Source of the DNA: an uncultured Acidobacteriia bacterium
GTDB taxonomy: Bacteria > Acidobacteriota > Terriglobia > Bryobacterales > Bryobacteraceae
Assembly: GCA_903907865.1 (NCBI GenBank)
Contig: CAIVPR010000097.1
Span: 62,001-126,000 of the forward strand
Reading direction: 5' to 3'
Length of the DNA: 64,000 nt
Shown here: piece after piece, positions 54,616 to 62,528 of the stretch
How the letters are laid out: each line of letters begins with the position of its first letter
Position numbering within the stretch: position 1 is the first letter of the stretch
Notes under the pieces: generated by a model
What the model was told of the DNA's origin: nothing
The model's input: only the letters and a program-made list of their open reading frames with translations
Databases searched by the model: none
Made by a program: the position numbers and the translations under genes

Positions 54616-54816
54616 GGTTCACACTCCTCTCAGATCCCTACTTCTCAAACTGCACCCGTATACTGCCAACCCTGCACCGACTCGTGGCGCACGCAATCGT
54701 GCGTGCCGCGTCGAGAATCCTCTCGACGCACGTTCTTCGCTTGCATGCGGTTCCCCTGCCGTGTGGGGCCGCCATTCATGGCTGGAGACAGCATTGTTCC
54801 CTAGGCCCCAACTGAA
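54616..54816. other. 201-bp spacer between DUF1501 and DUF1549 genes
   Basis: Contains short palindromes: TCGAGA/TCTCGA around 54711-54725, and near 54763-54782 a hairpin-like GCCGCCATTCATGGCTGG that resembles the murE-murF palindromes. No coding frame or promoter stands out. Confidence 0.4.
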
Positions 54817-56988
54817 TCACCGGTTATACAAAAATCCCTTGCTATTCACCAACGCCCAAAGCAAATCCTGAGCCCGGGCCGCCCGGCTATCCCCGCCCCG
54901 CAAATACGTCAGTCCCTTGTCCATCTCAACCGGCGTCGGAGTCCTGCTCAGCGTCGACAAATACAACTCCTCCAGCAACGCCTTGTCCGTCCCCCCGGCA
55001 ATCATCGCCTTCGCAATTCTTCCCGTCGGGTCCGCAATCGCGTCCGAAATCGTCTTCCCGTTCACCAAATTCAACGCTTGGGGCAGCGCCAAATCCGACT
55101 TCCGTTCGCACTCGCACGCCGAATCCCGCTGCGGACGTCCGAACAGATCTAAAAATCCGTCTTTGCCCACATGCGGATCCGGGAACGACTCCGCCGACGT
55201 TTCCGCCGGGACCTCCGGGAAGTCCGGCCGCACCCCCGTCGCCTGCGTCAACGCGTCCATCAACTGCTCGGCGTTCAACCGGCGCGGCGTCTGGTGCGAG
55301 AAATTCACCGCGTCCGTCGCGTTCCACTCGTTCGTCGTGATGTCCGCCTGGTAAGCCCGTGAGTTGACAATTGTCCGGATCAACTGCTTCAAATCGTAGT
55401 CGTGGTCCTTGAAATCCTTCGTCAGCGCGTCCAGCAGCGCCTCGTTGGAAGGCGGATTTGACGCCCGGATGTCATCCACCGGGTCGATAATCCCCTTGCC
55501 CATGAAATAGCTCCACATCCGGTTGGCCATCGACTTCGCGAAGAACGGATTCTCCTTCGACGTGATCCAATCCGCGAACGCCTTCCGCCGATCCGTCCCT
55601 TCCGACAGCGGAACCGGGGTCAAACTGGCCGTTGTCGCAGCCACCAGGAACTTGGGTTTCATTACCCGGTCGTCCTTCGGATGCCGCATGTCGGAGTCGT
55701 CGCGCTTGTCGAACACGATCTCCTCGCCGCTCTCGAAGCCCGGCCGCAGCCCCACGCCCGAGAAGAACGACGTCATCTCGTAATACTGGTTCTGCGTCCA
55801 GCGCTCGAACGGGTGGTCGTGGCACTGCGTGCAGACCATGCGGACGCCCAGGAACAGCTGCGTCGTCTTCTCCATGGTCGGCTTGGGGTCGCGCGTCACG
55901 CGGTAGTAGTTGGCGGCCGGGCTGTCGTTGGTGCTGCCGCGGGCTTCCAGCATTTCCCGCACGAACCGGTCGTAGTGCTTGTTGGTGGCGACGGAATCAC
56001 GGATCCACTCGCGGAACTCCCACGCCGCCTTGTCGCCGAGGAATTTCCGGTTGTTCTGCAGCAGGTCGCCCCACTTGAGCGCGAAGTGGTCGACGTATGA
56101 CTTCCGCGCCAGTAGCGCGTCGATCATCTTGGCGCGTTTGGCCTTCGACGGCGTCGGATCGGTCAGGAATGCCTTTGCCTCGGCGGTCGTCGGCAACTGG
56201 CCTGTCAGATCCTCGGACACACGGCGCAGGAAGGTGGCGTCGTCGGCGGCGGGCGAGGGCTGGATCTTGAGCCGCTTCAGCTTGGCGTCGATCAACTGGT
56301 CGATGGAGTTGTTCTGCGGCAGAGCCTTCCATGCGAAACCGGGCTTGGGGTTAAGCACGGTCACCGGGACGGTGCCGAACTTGCCCTCGTAGCGCACCAG
56401 CATGGTGGCCTCGCCGATCCGAATGCCCTTGACGACCGCGTCGGTGCTCACGTCGGCGGTGTCCGGGATGTTGCTCGCGATCACCGCTTCCTTGGTTACG
56501 TCGCGGACTGCCCCGTCGAGGTAGTGCGCCACCACCTTGATCTGGGCGTCCGTGCCGGGCTTGTCTAGTTCGACCGTCGCCGGCTCCATCACGATGGACG
56601 CGACCTTATCCTTCGCCGGATCGCCGTACGGCACGCCCTGCGCGATCCAATTGAAGATGGTCTGGTAGTACTTCGACCCTGGCTCGATCCTCAGTCCACC
56701 GCCGTGCGCGACCTGCTGCGTGGGCTTGGCGAGCATGAGGCTGCGGGCTGGGTCGGAGCGGTTGAAGCGGCGGCCCGAGAGGTCGTAGAGCAGAGCCTGG
56801 TAGTCGAATTCAGGGTCGTAGCCGCGCAGGGAGAGCTTGAAGCCGTTCTTTCCCTTTGCCGCGCCGTGGCACGGACCCGACGTGCAGCCGACCTTGTTAA
56901 GGATCGGGGCAACGTCGCGGAGGAAGGTGACGGGCTCGGCGGCTTGCAGCGCAGCGCCGAGGGCGAGAAAAATCAAAGCCGATTTCAT
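54817..56988 (-). CDS. DUF1549/DUF1553 exported protein with cytochrome-like N-terminus
   Basis: The 723-residue product has a signal peptide, a PSCyt-type haem-like segment (VAPILNKVGCTSGPCHGAAKGKNGFKLSLRGYDP), an Ig-like/BIG2-type strand region (VELDKPGTDAQIKVVAHYLDGAVRDVT), DUF1549 (IDQLIDAKLKRLKIQPSPAADDATFLRRVSEDLTGQLPT...) and DUF1553 (DRRKAFADWITSKENPFFAKSMANRMWSYFMGKGIIDPVDDIR...). CTQCHDHPFERWTQNQYY is a second CxxCH haem site. Exported; function unknown. Shares a 4-base overlap with the next gene upstream. Confidence 0.9.
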   Translation of the reverse strand: MKSALIFLALGAALQAAEPVTFLRDVAPILNKVGCTSGPCHGAAKGKNGFKLSLRGYDPEFDYQALLYDLSGRRFNRSDPARSLMLAKPTQQVAHGGGLRIEPGSKYYQTIFNWIAQGVPYGDPAKDKVASIVMEPATVELDKPGTDAQIKVVAHYLDGAVRDVTKEAVIASNIPDTADVSTDAVVKGIRIGEATMLVRYEGKFGTVPVTVLNPKPGFAWKALPQNNSIDQLIDAKLKRLKIQPSPAADDATFLRRVSEDLTGQLPTTAEAKAFLTDPTPSKAKRAKMIDALLARKSYVDHFALKWGDLLQNNRKFLGDKAAWEFREWIRDSVATNKHYDRFVREMLEARGSTNDSPAANYYRVTRDPKPTMEKTTQLFLGVRMVCTQCHDHPFERWTQNQYYEMTSFFSGVGLRPGFESGEEIVFDKRDDSDMRHPKDDRVMKPKFLVAATTASLTPVPLSEGTDRRKAFADWITSKENPFFAKSMANRMWSYFMGKGIIDPVDDIRASNPPSNEALLDALTKDFKDHDYDLKQLIRTIVNSRAYQADITTNEWNATDAVNFSHQTPRRLNAEQLMDALTQATGVRPDFPEVPAETSAESFPDPHVGKDGFLDLFGRPQRDSACECERKSDLALPQALNLVNGKTISDAIADPTGRIAKAMIAGGTDKALLEELYLSTLSRTPTPVEMDKGLTYLRGGDSRAARAQDLLWALVNSKGFLYNR

Positions 56989-59018
56989 TTGGACTCCTCA
57001 GGCGTTGTCACAACCCACGGGATCGCCCGCCCGGCGATGTTCTCGCGCTGGGTCCCGTTTACCAAGTTCGCATTCACCACCAAATCATACGTCGCCGGAG
57101 CGGTCGACTTCGTCGTCGTCACCCGGAACGTCCCCGTCGCGGCACCCTTCGAGGTCGGTTTCATGTCGATCACCCGCAAGTCCCGCGCCCCCGCCGCATT
57201 CACGCTGATCGTGGCGGGCATCGGGAGCGACTTGTCCTTCGCGGAAATGGTCCATTCGAAGTCGAACGCGTCGCCTTCCGACATCCTCGTGCGCCCGATC
57301 TGCTTCACCGAAATCGTCGCGACCGGCTCCGGTGCCAACGCCGCCGGCATCGCCATCTCCAGCCAGGGTGCCGTTATAGACTTCTGCCGATCCGTAGAAG
57401 CCGCGTCCGGGATCCCGGTTCCTGCGGCCACGTCAATCACCGCTCCCGACCCGCTTGCTTCCCGATGCGCCTTCGAGCCGTCCGACAGCACAACATCCGC
57501 AGCCACCACCAGTTCCTTCTCCGCTGGTTCCGCGTCGGCAGCCGCCGTCAGCGTGATCACCCCGTTGCGGCTGGTCAACCGCGCACCGGTCTCATCCACC
57601 GTCTCCGGCGCGATGAATCCGCCCTCGGCGGTCCAACCCTTCGGCAGATTCTCGAGGTGGGCCCGGATCGCCCCGTCATACCCGCGCCGGTCTGCGCTGA
57701 CGGCAACCTGCACGGTACCGCCCCGGGGAACGTTGAGAAACGCCGGAGACGCAGCGATCGAAAAATCTTCCGCCACTTTGCGGATCGACATCCGATACCC
57801 GAACTCAGGCCCCCCGCGACCCGCCAAATCCTCCACAGCCACCGTGATCTCGTGGACTCCCTCCGGCACCTTGAAATTCAACGAAGGGTCGCCCAGTGTG
57901 CGCCCCACCAACTGCGCCATCGTGGCATCGAGCGGCGGTGCCGTGTCGCCCGCCACGCCCAACTTCTCGCCCTTCGGACCATACGCCGTCACCAGCGCGT
58001 CCAACCTCGAAACGCCCGTTTCACGGGACTGCACCCGCACCAACACGGACTCGCCCGGCGTCACCGCGACCTTCTGTTTTACGATGACACCCGGCTTCTC
58101 GATCCGTCCGTCGACCATGTCGTCAGCCGCCGACAGAGAAATCCGGAACGGCAGCACCGGCGATCCCGGCATCGAAACCGTGGCAGATCTCCCCGTCGAA
58201 GGCAGCGTCACCCGTGATTTGACAACCGGAGTCGCCGCGCCCTTGGCCCCGAACTCGAAATCCACCGTCTGTCCCGGGCGTCCGCCCAGCGGATACACCC
58301 ACTCTGGATATGCAAACGCGCCGATTCGCAGCCGGTAAAAATTCTGCTCCTGCTTGCTGAGCCGCGCGTCGCGGACCATGACGAAGTAGTTCCCCTCGCG
58401 CGGGAACGTATAGTCGACGCGCGAATCGACGCCGATTCCGGGCGCATCCTCGTTCCGCGCCAGCAATTCGCCCTGCGCGTCGTAGAGTTCAAGCACCGGG
58501 TCGATGGCGGACCCGCAGCGCCGCGCTTCGACCTCGAACACCTTCCGCTCCCCGGCCTTGGCCGCGACGCGGTAGAAGTCCCGGTCGGCCCCGACCAGCG
58601 TGCCGTTGATGACCACCGGCGTGGACTTGACGGGAGTTGCGGTGGCGATGGAATTGTTGGGGTGGTCGGCGCTTTCGCCCTCGTCGATTTCGGGGAAGTT
58701 GCCGACCGTGAAAAACAAGATATTCGAAATGCCGTTCTGGTTGCGGACACGGATCGGGTAAATGCCCGGTGCGGCGTCGGCCTTCAGTTCCACTAGGTAC
58801 GGTAGACCCTTCATGGTCCCAGTCATCGCCGTGAATACTGCGGGCAGGGAAGTGGACAACTGCGACCCCTCCAGCAATTCCCGACCACTCAACGTCAACG
58901 TGAACGTCTTCCCCTGCTGCGCCCCTCGGGGACTGATTTCCGTCAGGGTCGGTGCCGCGTCAAGTGCCGCTGCGGCGGCTAGGAATGCCAACGACAGGTA
59001 ATGCAATCTGGTTCTCAT
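56985..59018 (-). CDS. Exported protein with pre-peptidase C-terminal-like domains
   Basis: The 677-residue product has a signal peptide (LSLAFLAAAAALDAAPTLTEISP), an IPT/TIG-like first domain (GAQQGKTFTLTLSGRELLEGS), and a PPC-like domain (DRDFYRVAAKAGERKVFEVEARRCGSAIDPVLELYDAQGELLARNEDAPGIGVDSRVDYTFPREGNYFVMVRDA). It continues with several beta-sandwich regions. Probably a cell-surface binding protein acting with its DUF1549 partner. It overlaps its neighbours on both sides by 4 bases. Confidence 0.82.
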   Translation of the reverse strand: MRTRLHYLSLAFLAAAAALDAAPTLTEISPRGAQQGKTFTLTLSGRELLEGSQLSTSLPAVFTAMTGTMKGLPYLVELKADAAPGIYPIRVRNQNGISNILFFTVGNFPEIDEGESADHPNNSIATATPVKSTPVVINGTLVGADRDFYRVAAKAGERKVFEVEARRCGSAIDPVLELYDAQGELLARNEDAPGIGVDSRVDYTFPREGNYFVMVRDARLSKQEQNFYRLRIGAFAYPEWVYPLGGRPGQTVDFEFGAKGAATPVVKSRVTLPSTGRSATVSMPGSPVLPFRISLSAADDMVDGRIEKPGVIVKQKVAVTPGESVLVRVQSRETGVSRLDALVTAYGPKGEKLGVAGDTAPPLDATMAQLVGRTLGDPSLNFKVPEGVHEITVAVEDLAGRGGPEFGYRMSIRKVAEDFSIAASPAFLNVPRGGTVQVAVSADRRGYDGAIRAHLENLPKGWTAEGGFIAPETVDETGARLTSRNGVITLTAAADAEPAEKELVVAADVVLSDGSKAHREASGSGAVIDVAAGTGIPDAASTDRQKSITAPWLEMAMPAALAPEPVATISVKQIGRTRMSEGDAFDFEWTISAKDKSLPMPATISVNAAGARDLRVIDMKPTSKGAATGTFRVTTTKSTAPATYDLVVNANLVNGTQRENIAGRAIPWVVTTPEESK

Positions 59019-60370
59019 TGTCGACTCACCATCAAAGGCACCGGCACAAAATCCTTCACCAGCTCGCAGCTCTCTGCCTTGTAAATCCGCACATGCCCGT
59101 CAAACCCCGCCGCCGCCAACCGATCCCCCGCCGGGCTAAACGCCACCGCATAAACCCCCGCCTTATGCCCCGAGCAAGCCGCTATCAGCCCGCCCGTCTC
59201 GGCATCATAGACATTCACAACCGACGCCAACCCGGCCACGGCAATCCGCTCTTTGGCCCCGCCCGACCAAGCCAGCGCCGCAATCACCCCGTCCTGCCGC
59301 GGCAATTTCCTCACCAGCGTCGTGTCGTCGGCAATCTTCATCACCTTCGGCCGGTCCATCATATAGATATACGGGATCCGCTCCTCGCCCCCGATCACTA
59401 CCAGATCCTTGCCCGGCTTCCGCGCGATGGCCGACAGCTCCCCGCGCAGCAGGTTCACGTTCTCCAGAAATCCTCCGCTCGCCACGTCCGACAGCTTCGC
59501 CGCCCGGTCCTTCCCGACCGAGACGACCCGCTTCCCGTCCACCCCGAATACCGTCGCCAGTACCCAGTTCTCATGGTTGCCGATCTTCTGCAGTTCCTTG
59601 CCTGAAGCCGCGTCCACAATCCGCACCGAATTGTCCGTCGCTCCCACCGCAATCGTCTTTCCGTCCGCCGTCACCGACCCGCCGAAAACCGTATCGTTCG
59701 TCAGCGTGATCGACTTCCGCAACGTCCCCGCGGGCATGTCCCAAACTTGGATTTCGCCGAACCGCGCCGGGGATCCGCCCGCCGCGACCAGCGTTTTCCC
59801 GTCCGCCGTGTACGCCAACCCGTTCAGCCGCTCCGACTGCCCCACCAGCCGCCGCACCAACCCGCTCCCATCGGCCTTGTGGAGCAGGATCTCGCGGTAC
59901 CCGGCTACCGCCAGCGTCTGTCCGTCGGGTGAAAACGCGAGAGCCCCGATCACCGGCGGCTGGCTATAGACAGGCGGATGGTCGGCGGAAATGGTGTCGG
60001 CAGCCTCTGCGGGCGTGTCGTCCTTCGCCCCGCTGGCAATCCACGCCGCAATCGACTCGATCTGCTCCTTCGGCAGCGCCGCCGCGCCCATCGGCATCGT
60101 CGGCTGCAACTCGCCCTTGACATATTTCAGGACCACGCTGTCCGCCGCCTTGCCCGCCACAAACGCCGCGCCCCGCCGACCGCCTCTTGCGAAATCGGCA
60201 AACGTGGTGACGTCGAGCCCCGAACTTTTCAAGCTCGGCTGGTGGCAACCCTGACAATTGCGCTGGAGGATGGGCCGGACATCCCGGTAGTAGCTAGGAG
60301 CTTCGGCAGCGGTAAGAAGGGAGGCGAAGGCAATCGTGGACAGGATCGCAGCCCCAAGTAAACGATACAT
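59015..60370 (-). CDS. Cytochrome-type domain plus WD40 repeat exported protein
   Basis: First gene of the minus-strand operon. The 451-residue product has a signal peptide, a c-type haem motif (YYRDVRPILQRNCQGCHQP, CxxCH) with a distal Met region (LQPTMPMGAAALP), and from about residue 135 a WD40-like propeller (IGALAFSPDGQTLAVAGY, LNGLAYTADGKTLVAAGG, GGSVTADGKTIAVGATDNSVRIVDAASGKEL, VYAVAFSPAGDRLAAAGFDGHVRIYKAESCEL). Periplasmic electron-transfer or scaffold role is inferred. Confidence 0.87.
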   Translation of the reverse strand: MYRLLGAAILSTIAFASLLTAAEAPSYYRDVRPILQRNCQGCHQPSLKSSGLDVTTFADFARGGRRGAAFVAGKAADSVVLKYVKGELQPTMPMGAAALPKEQIESIAAWIASGAKDDTPAEAADTISADHPPVYSQPPVIGALAFSPDGQTLAVAGYREILLHKADGSGLVRRLVGQSERLNGLAYTADGKTLVAAGGSPARFGEIQVWDMPAGTLRKSITLTNDTVFGGSVTADGKTIAVGATDNSVRIVDAASGKELQKIGNHENWVLATVFGVDGKRVVSVGKDRAAKLSDVASGGFLENVNLLRGELSAIARKPGKDLVVIGGEERIPYIYMMDRPKVMKIADDTTLVRKLPRQDGVIAALAWSGGAKERIAVAGLASVVNVYDAETGGLIAACSGHKAGVYAVAFSPAGDRLAAAGFDGHVRIYKAESCELVKDFVPVPLMVSRQ

Positions 60371-60438
60371 GGTTCCTTAGATCCTATCAGAATTCCGGCC
60401 CCTCAACCAAGGGTCTGCGCGAACCGGTTTGGTGCTCG

Positions 60439-60747
60439 CTATGCGGCTGTCGGCAAGGGCCGTGCCCGTTCGACCCGTTCGCGTTCCTTCGGCGTATTGA
60501 GCACATTCCAAAGGTCCGTCCGCCGCTGCACATTGAGCCAGAAATCCGGGCTGTTGCCCAATACCCGTGCGAGGATCAATGCCGTCGCCGCAGTCGCGGT
60601 CCGGCGATCATTGCACAACTCGTTCACATGCTTCCGCGGCACCCCCATTGCTTCCGCCAACTGGGCCTGCGTCAGGCCCATCGGGGACAGGAATTCCTCC
60701 GTCAGCATCTCGCCGACTCCCACGGGCTTCCTCTGCGTCATCAACAT
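60439..60747 (-). CDS. higA: HigA-family antitoxin
   Basis: The 102-residue protein carries an XRE-type HTH (GLTQAQLAEAMGVPRKHVNELCNDRRTATAATALILARVLGNSPDFWLNVQRRTDLW), the HigA pattern. It neutralises the toxin encoded 9 bp upstream and is likely to repress the operon. The upstream toxin/downstream antitoxin order is normal for higBA. Confidence 0.88.
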   Translation of the reverse strand: MLMTQRKPVGVGEMLTEEFLSPMGLTQAQLAEAMGVPRKHVNELCNDRRTATAATALILARVLGNSPDFWLNVQRRTDLWNVLNTPKERERVERARPLPTAA

Positions 60748-60756
60748 CGCTTATCC

Positions 60757-61065
60757 CTAATCCTCCTTCAAGCGGTATGAGTGGTCATCCAAGTAGACTT
60801 GCGATGCTTCGCCTGTCCCGGCACTCCATCGAAAGACCAGTCTCCAACGCAGGTTGATCCGGATCGAATGCCAGCCTTCGAGATTGCCAGTCAGCTTCTC
60901 AAAGTGGTTGCTGGGCGGCACACGCAAGTCCTGATCTGTCATCGCATCGTCCACAAGTTGCAACTTGCGAAACAGCCGGACCTCCAAATCGGCGGGAATT
61001 CGCTTAGCCGCGCGGTCATGGACGAAGAATTCCCGGAGCCACTCATCTCGAAAGCTGTCAATCAC
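60757..61065 (-). CDS. higB: HigB-type RelE-like mRNA interferase toxin
   Basis: The 102-residue product (SFRDEWLREFFVHDRAAKRIPADLEVRLFRKLQLVDDA ... LRVPPSNHFEKLTGNLEGWHSIRINLRWRLVFRW ... QVYLDDHSYR) matches HigB/RelE, including the RWRLVFRW strand with catalytic basic residues. Ribosome-dependent mRNA cleavage is the known family activity. Divergent from the DUF3179 gene, with 109 bp between them. Confidence 0.87.
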   Translation of the reverse strand: MIDSFRDEWLREFFVHDRAAKRIPADLEVRLFRKLQLVDDAMTDQDLRVPPSNHFEKLTGNLEGWHSIRINLRWRLVFRWSAGTGEASQVYLDDHSYRLKED

Positions 61066-61174
61066 AACGGGACCAAGATCAGTGTACCACTCTATGGGAC
61101 ACGGCTGCGTTCTTGCGTCCCGAATTCCACATGTCCCAGGCCCATCCCAATCCTGTTACCATCGAACAAATCCC

Positions 61175-62407
61175 ATGGACCGACGAATCCGCCTAGCCGT
61201 CCTCCTCGCCGCCTGCTTCCTCGCATCGCTATTCCTCCTCGCCTATCCGATCTACGTCATCCGGCCATTCCGGCATCAAGGCGCGGCGGAGCTCGGCCTC
61301 GCCCTCGAAATCCTGCGGTTCCGGCCCGTCGCGATGATCGTTGCCGCCGCTTTGGCGGCCATCGGGGCCATCCAGTACTGGCGAACGGCCCAAAGTCGCT
61401 GGGCCCGGGGTCTGGCCGTGACCGCCATCGTATCCGTCCTCGCCTTCGCCGGCCTTTCGCGTGTCAACGTCTACGAGCAGATGTTCCACCCCGTCGACCG
61501 GCCCGAATTCGTAGCAACCGACGCCACCAAACTCGCCGAAACCGAAAAGGTCCTCGCGATTCGCATCGGCGACGAGTCGCGCGCCTACCCCATCCGCAGC
61601 ATTTCCTACCACCACATCGTCAACGACCGCCTCGGCGGCGTTCCCATCGCGGCCACCTATTGAACGCTCTGTCACACCGGTCTGGTGTGGGGGCGCGAGG
61701 TGGACGGGGTCACTCTGACGTTCCATCTCGCGGGTATCAACAATCAGAACTTCCTCATGCGGGACGAGGAAACCGGCACGTATTGGCAGCAGATCAGCGG
61801 GCGCGCGATCTCGGGCCCCCTTGCCGGCAAGACCCTTCGCTTGATCCACTCCGACGAACTAACCTTCGCTCTGTGGAAGACCGAGCTTCCAACGTCGGGA
61901 GCGCACGGCAGCATTATGAAAGACGTCGCGGCTTTCGTCCCCGAATACTCGCCCAACGACTGGGACATCAAGATGAAGAAAACCCGCACCGTCATCACCC
62001 ACGCCCAACCCGGACTGGCAGCGCGTGATCTGATGCTAGGCCTGCACGCGGGCGGGGCCGCGCGGGCGTTTCCCTACGAGACGGTCCGGCGCGAGACGCT
62101 TATCCTCGACCAAGTAGGGTCGGAGCCCGTGCTGCTGGTGCTCGGCCCGGACAAAGAATCCGTGCGGGCGTTTTCTAGAACTCTGCCGGGCGGCCGCGGA
62201 GTGGCAGATTTCTACCGTGTCACGGATGAGGACGGCCTGATGGTCGACAGTATCGCCGCCAGCCACTGGGATTTCCGGGGCTGCGCAAGTGGCGGACCGA
62301 TGAAGGGAGTCTGTCTTGCCCCGATCGAAGCAATCAAGGACTACTGGTTTGACTGGCGCGAGTACAACCCGGAAACGACGGTTTTCGGAATGCCTGGCCG
62401 TCGCTGA
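61175..62407 (+). CDS. DUF3179 membrane protein with in-frame UGA, candidate selenoprotein
   Basis: 410-residue frame with one internal TGA at 61661-61663 (codon 163). N-terminal membrane segments ([54 protein letters not shown]) precede a DUF3179 domain: [75 protein letters not shown], and a C-terminal [26 protein letters not shown]. The family consensus at the UGA is TYCPLC, so UGA replaces exactly the first Cys of a CxxC motif. A hairpin with loop GGTCT starts 9 bases after the UGA. It is either a selenoprotein or a Cys-to-stop pseudogene. The frame is otherwise intact. Confidence 0.75.
61661..61690 (+). promoter_or_regulatory. UGA codon plus SECIS-like hairpin
   Basis: UGA at 61661-61663; stem CACACC (61673-61678) / GGTGTG (61684-61689), loop GGTCT (61679-61683), with a possible extra U-G pair at 61672/61690. 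The loop begins 15 bases after the UGA. Bacterial SECIS elements are hairpins just after UGA with G at the start of the apical loop, and E. coli fdhF has the same GGUCU loop 18 bases after its UGA. Confidence 0.5.
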
Positions 62408-62528
62408 AGCAGTGCCCGCCGATTTCCGGCCAACTTTACCCGGCAGCTTTGTCCGGGCGGGCCGGGCTGCGGCGTGCGCAGCTTTAAGAGCCGCGTCCCC
62501 CCACCTCATATACTCAAGTTTTCCCTCC

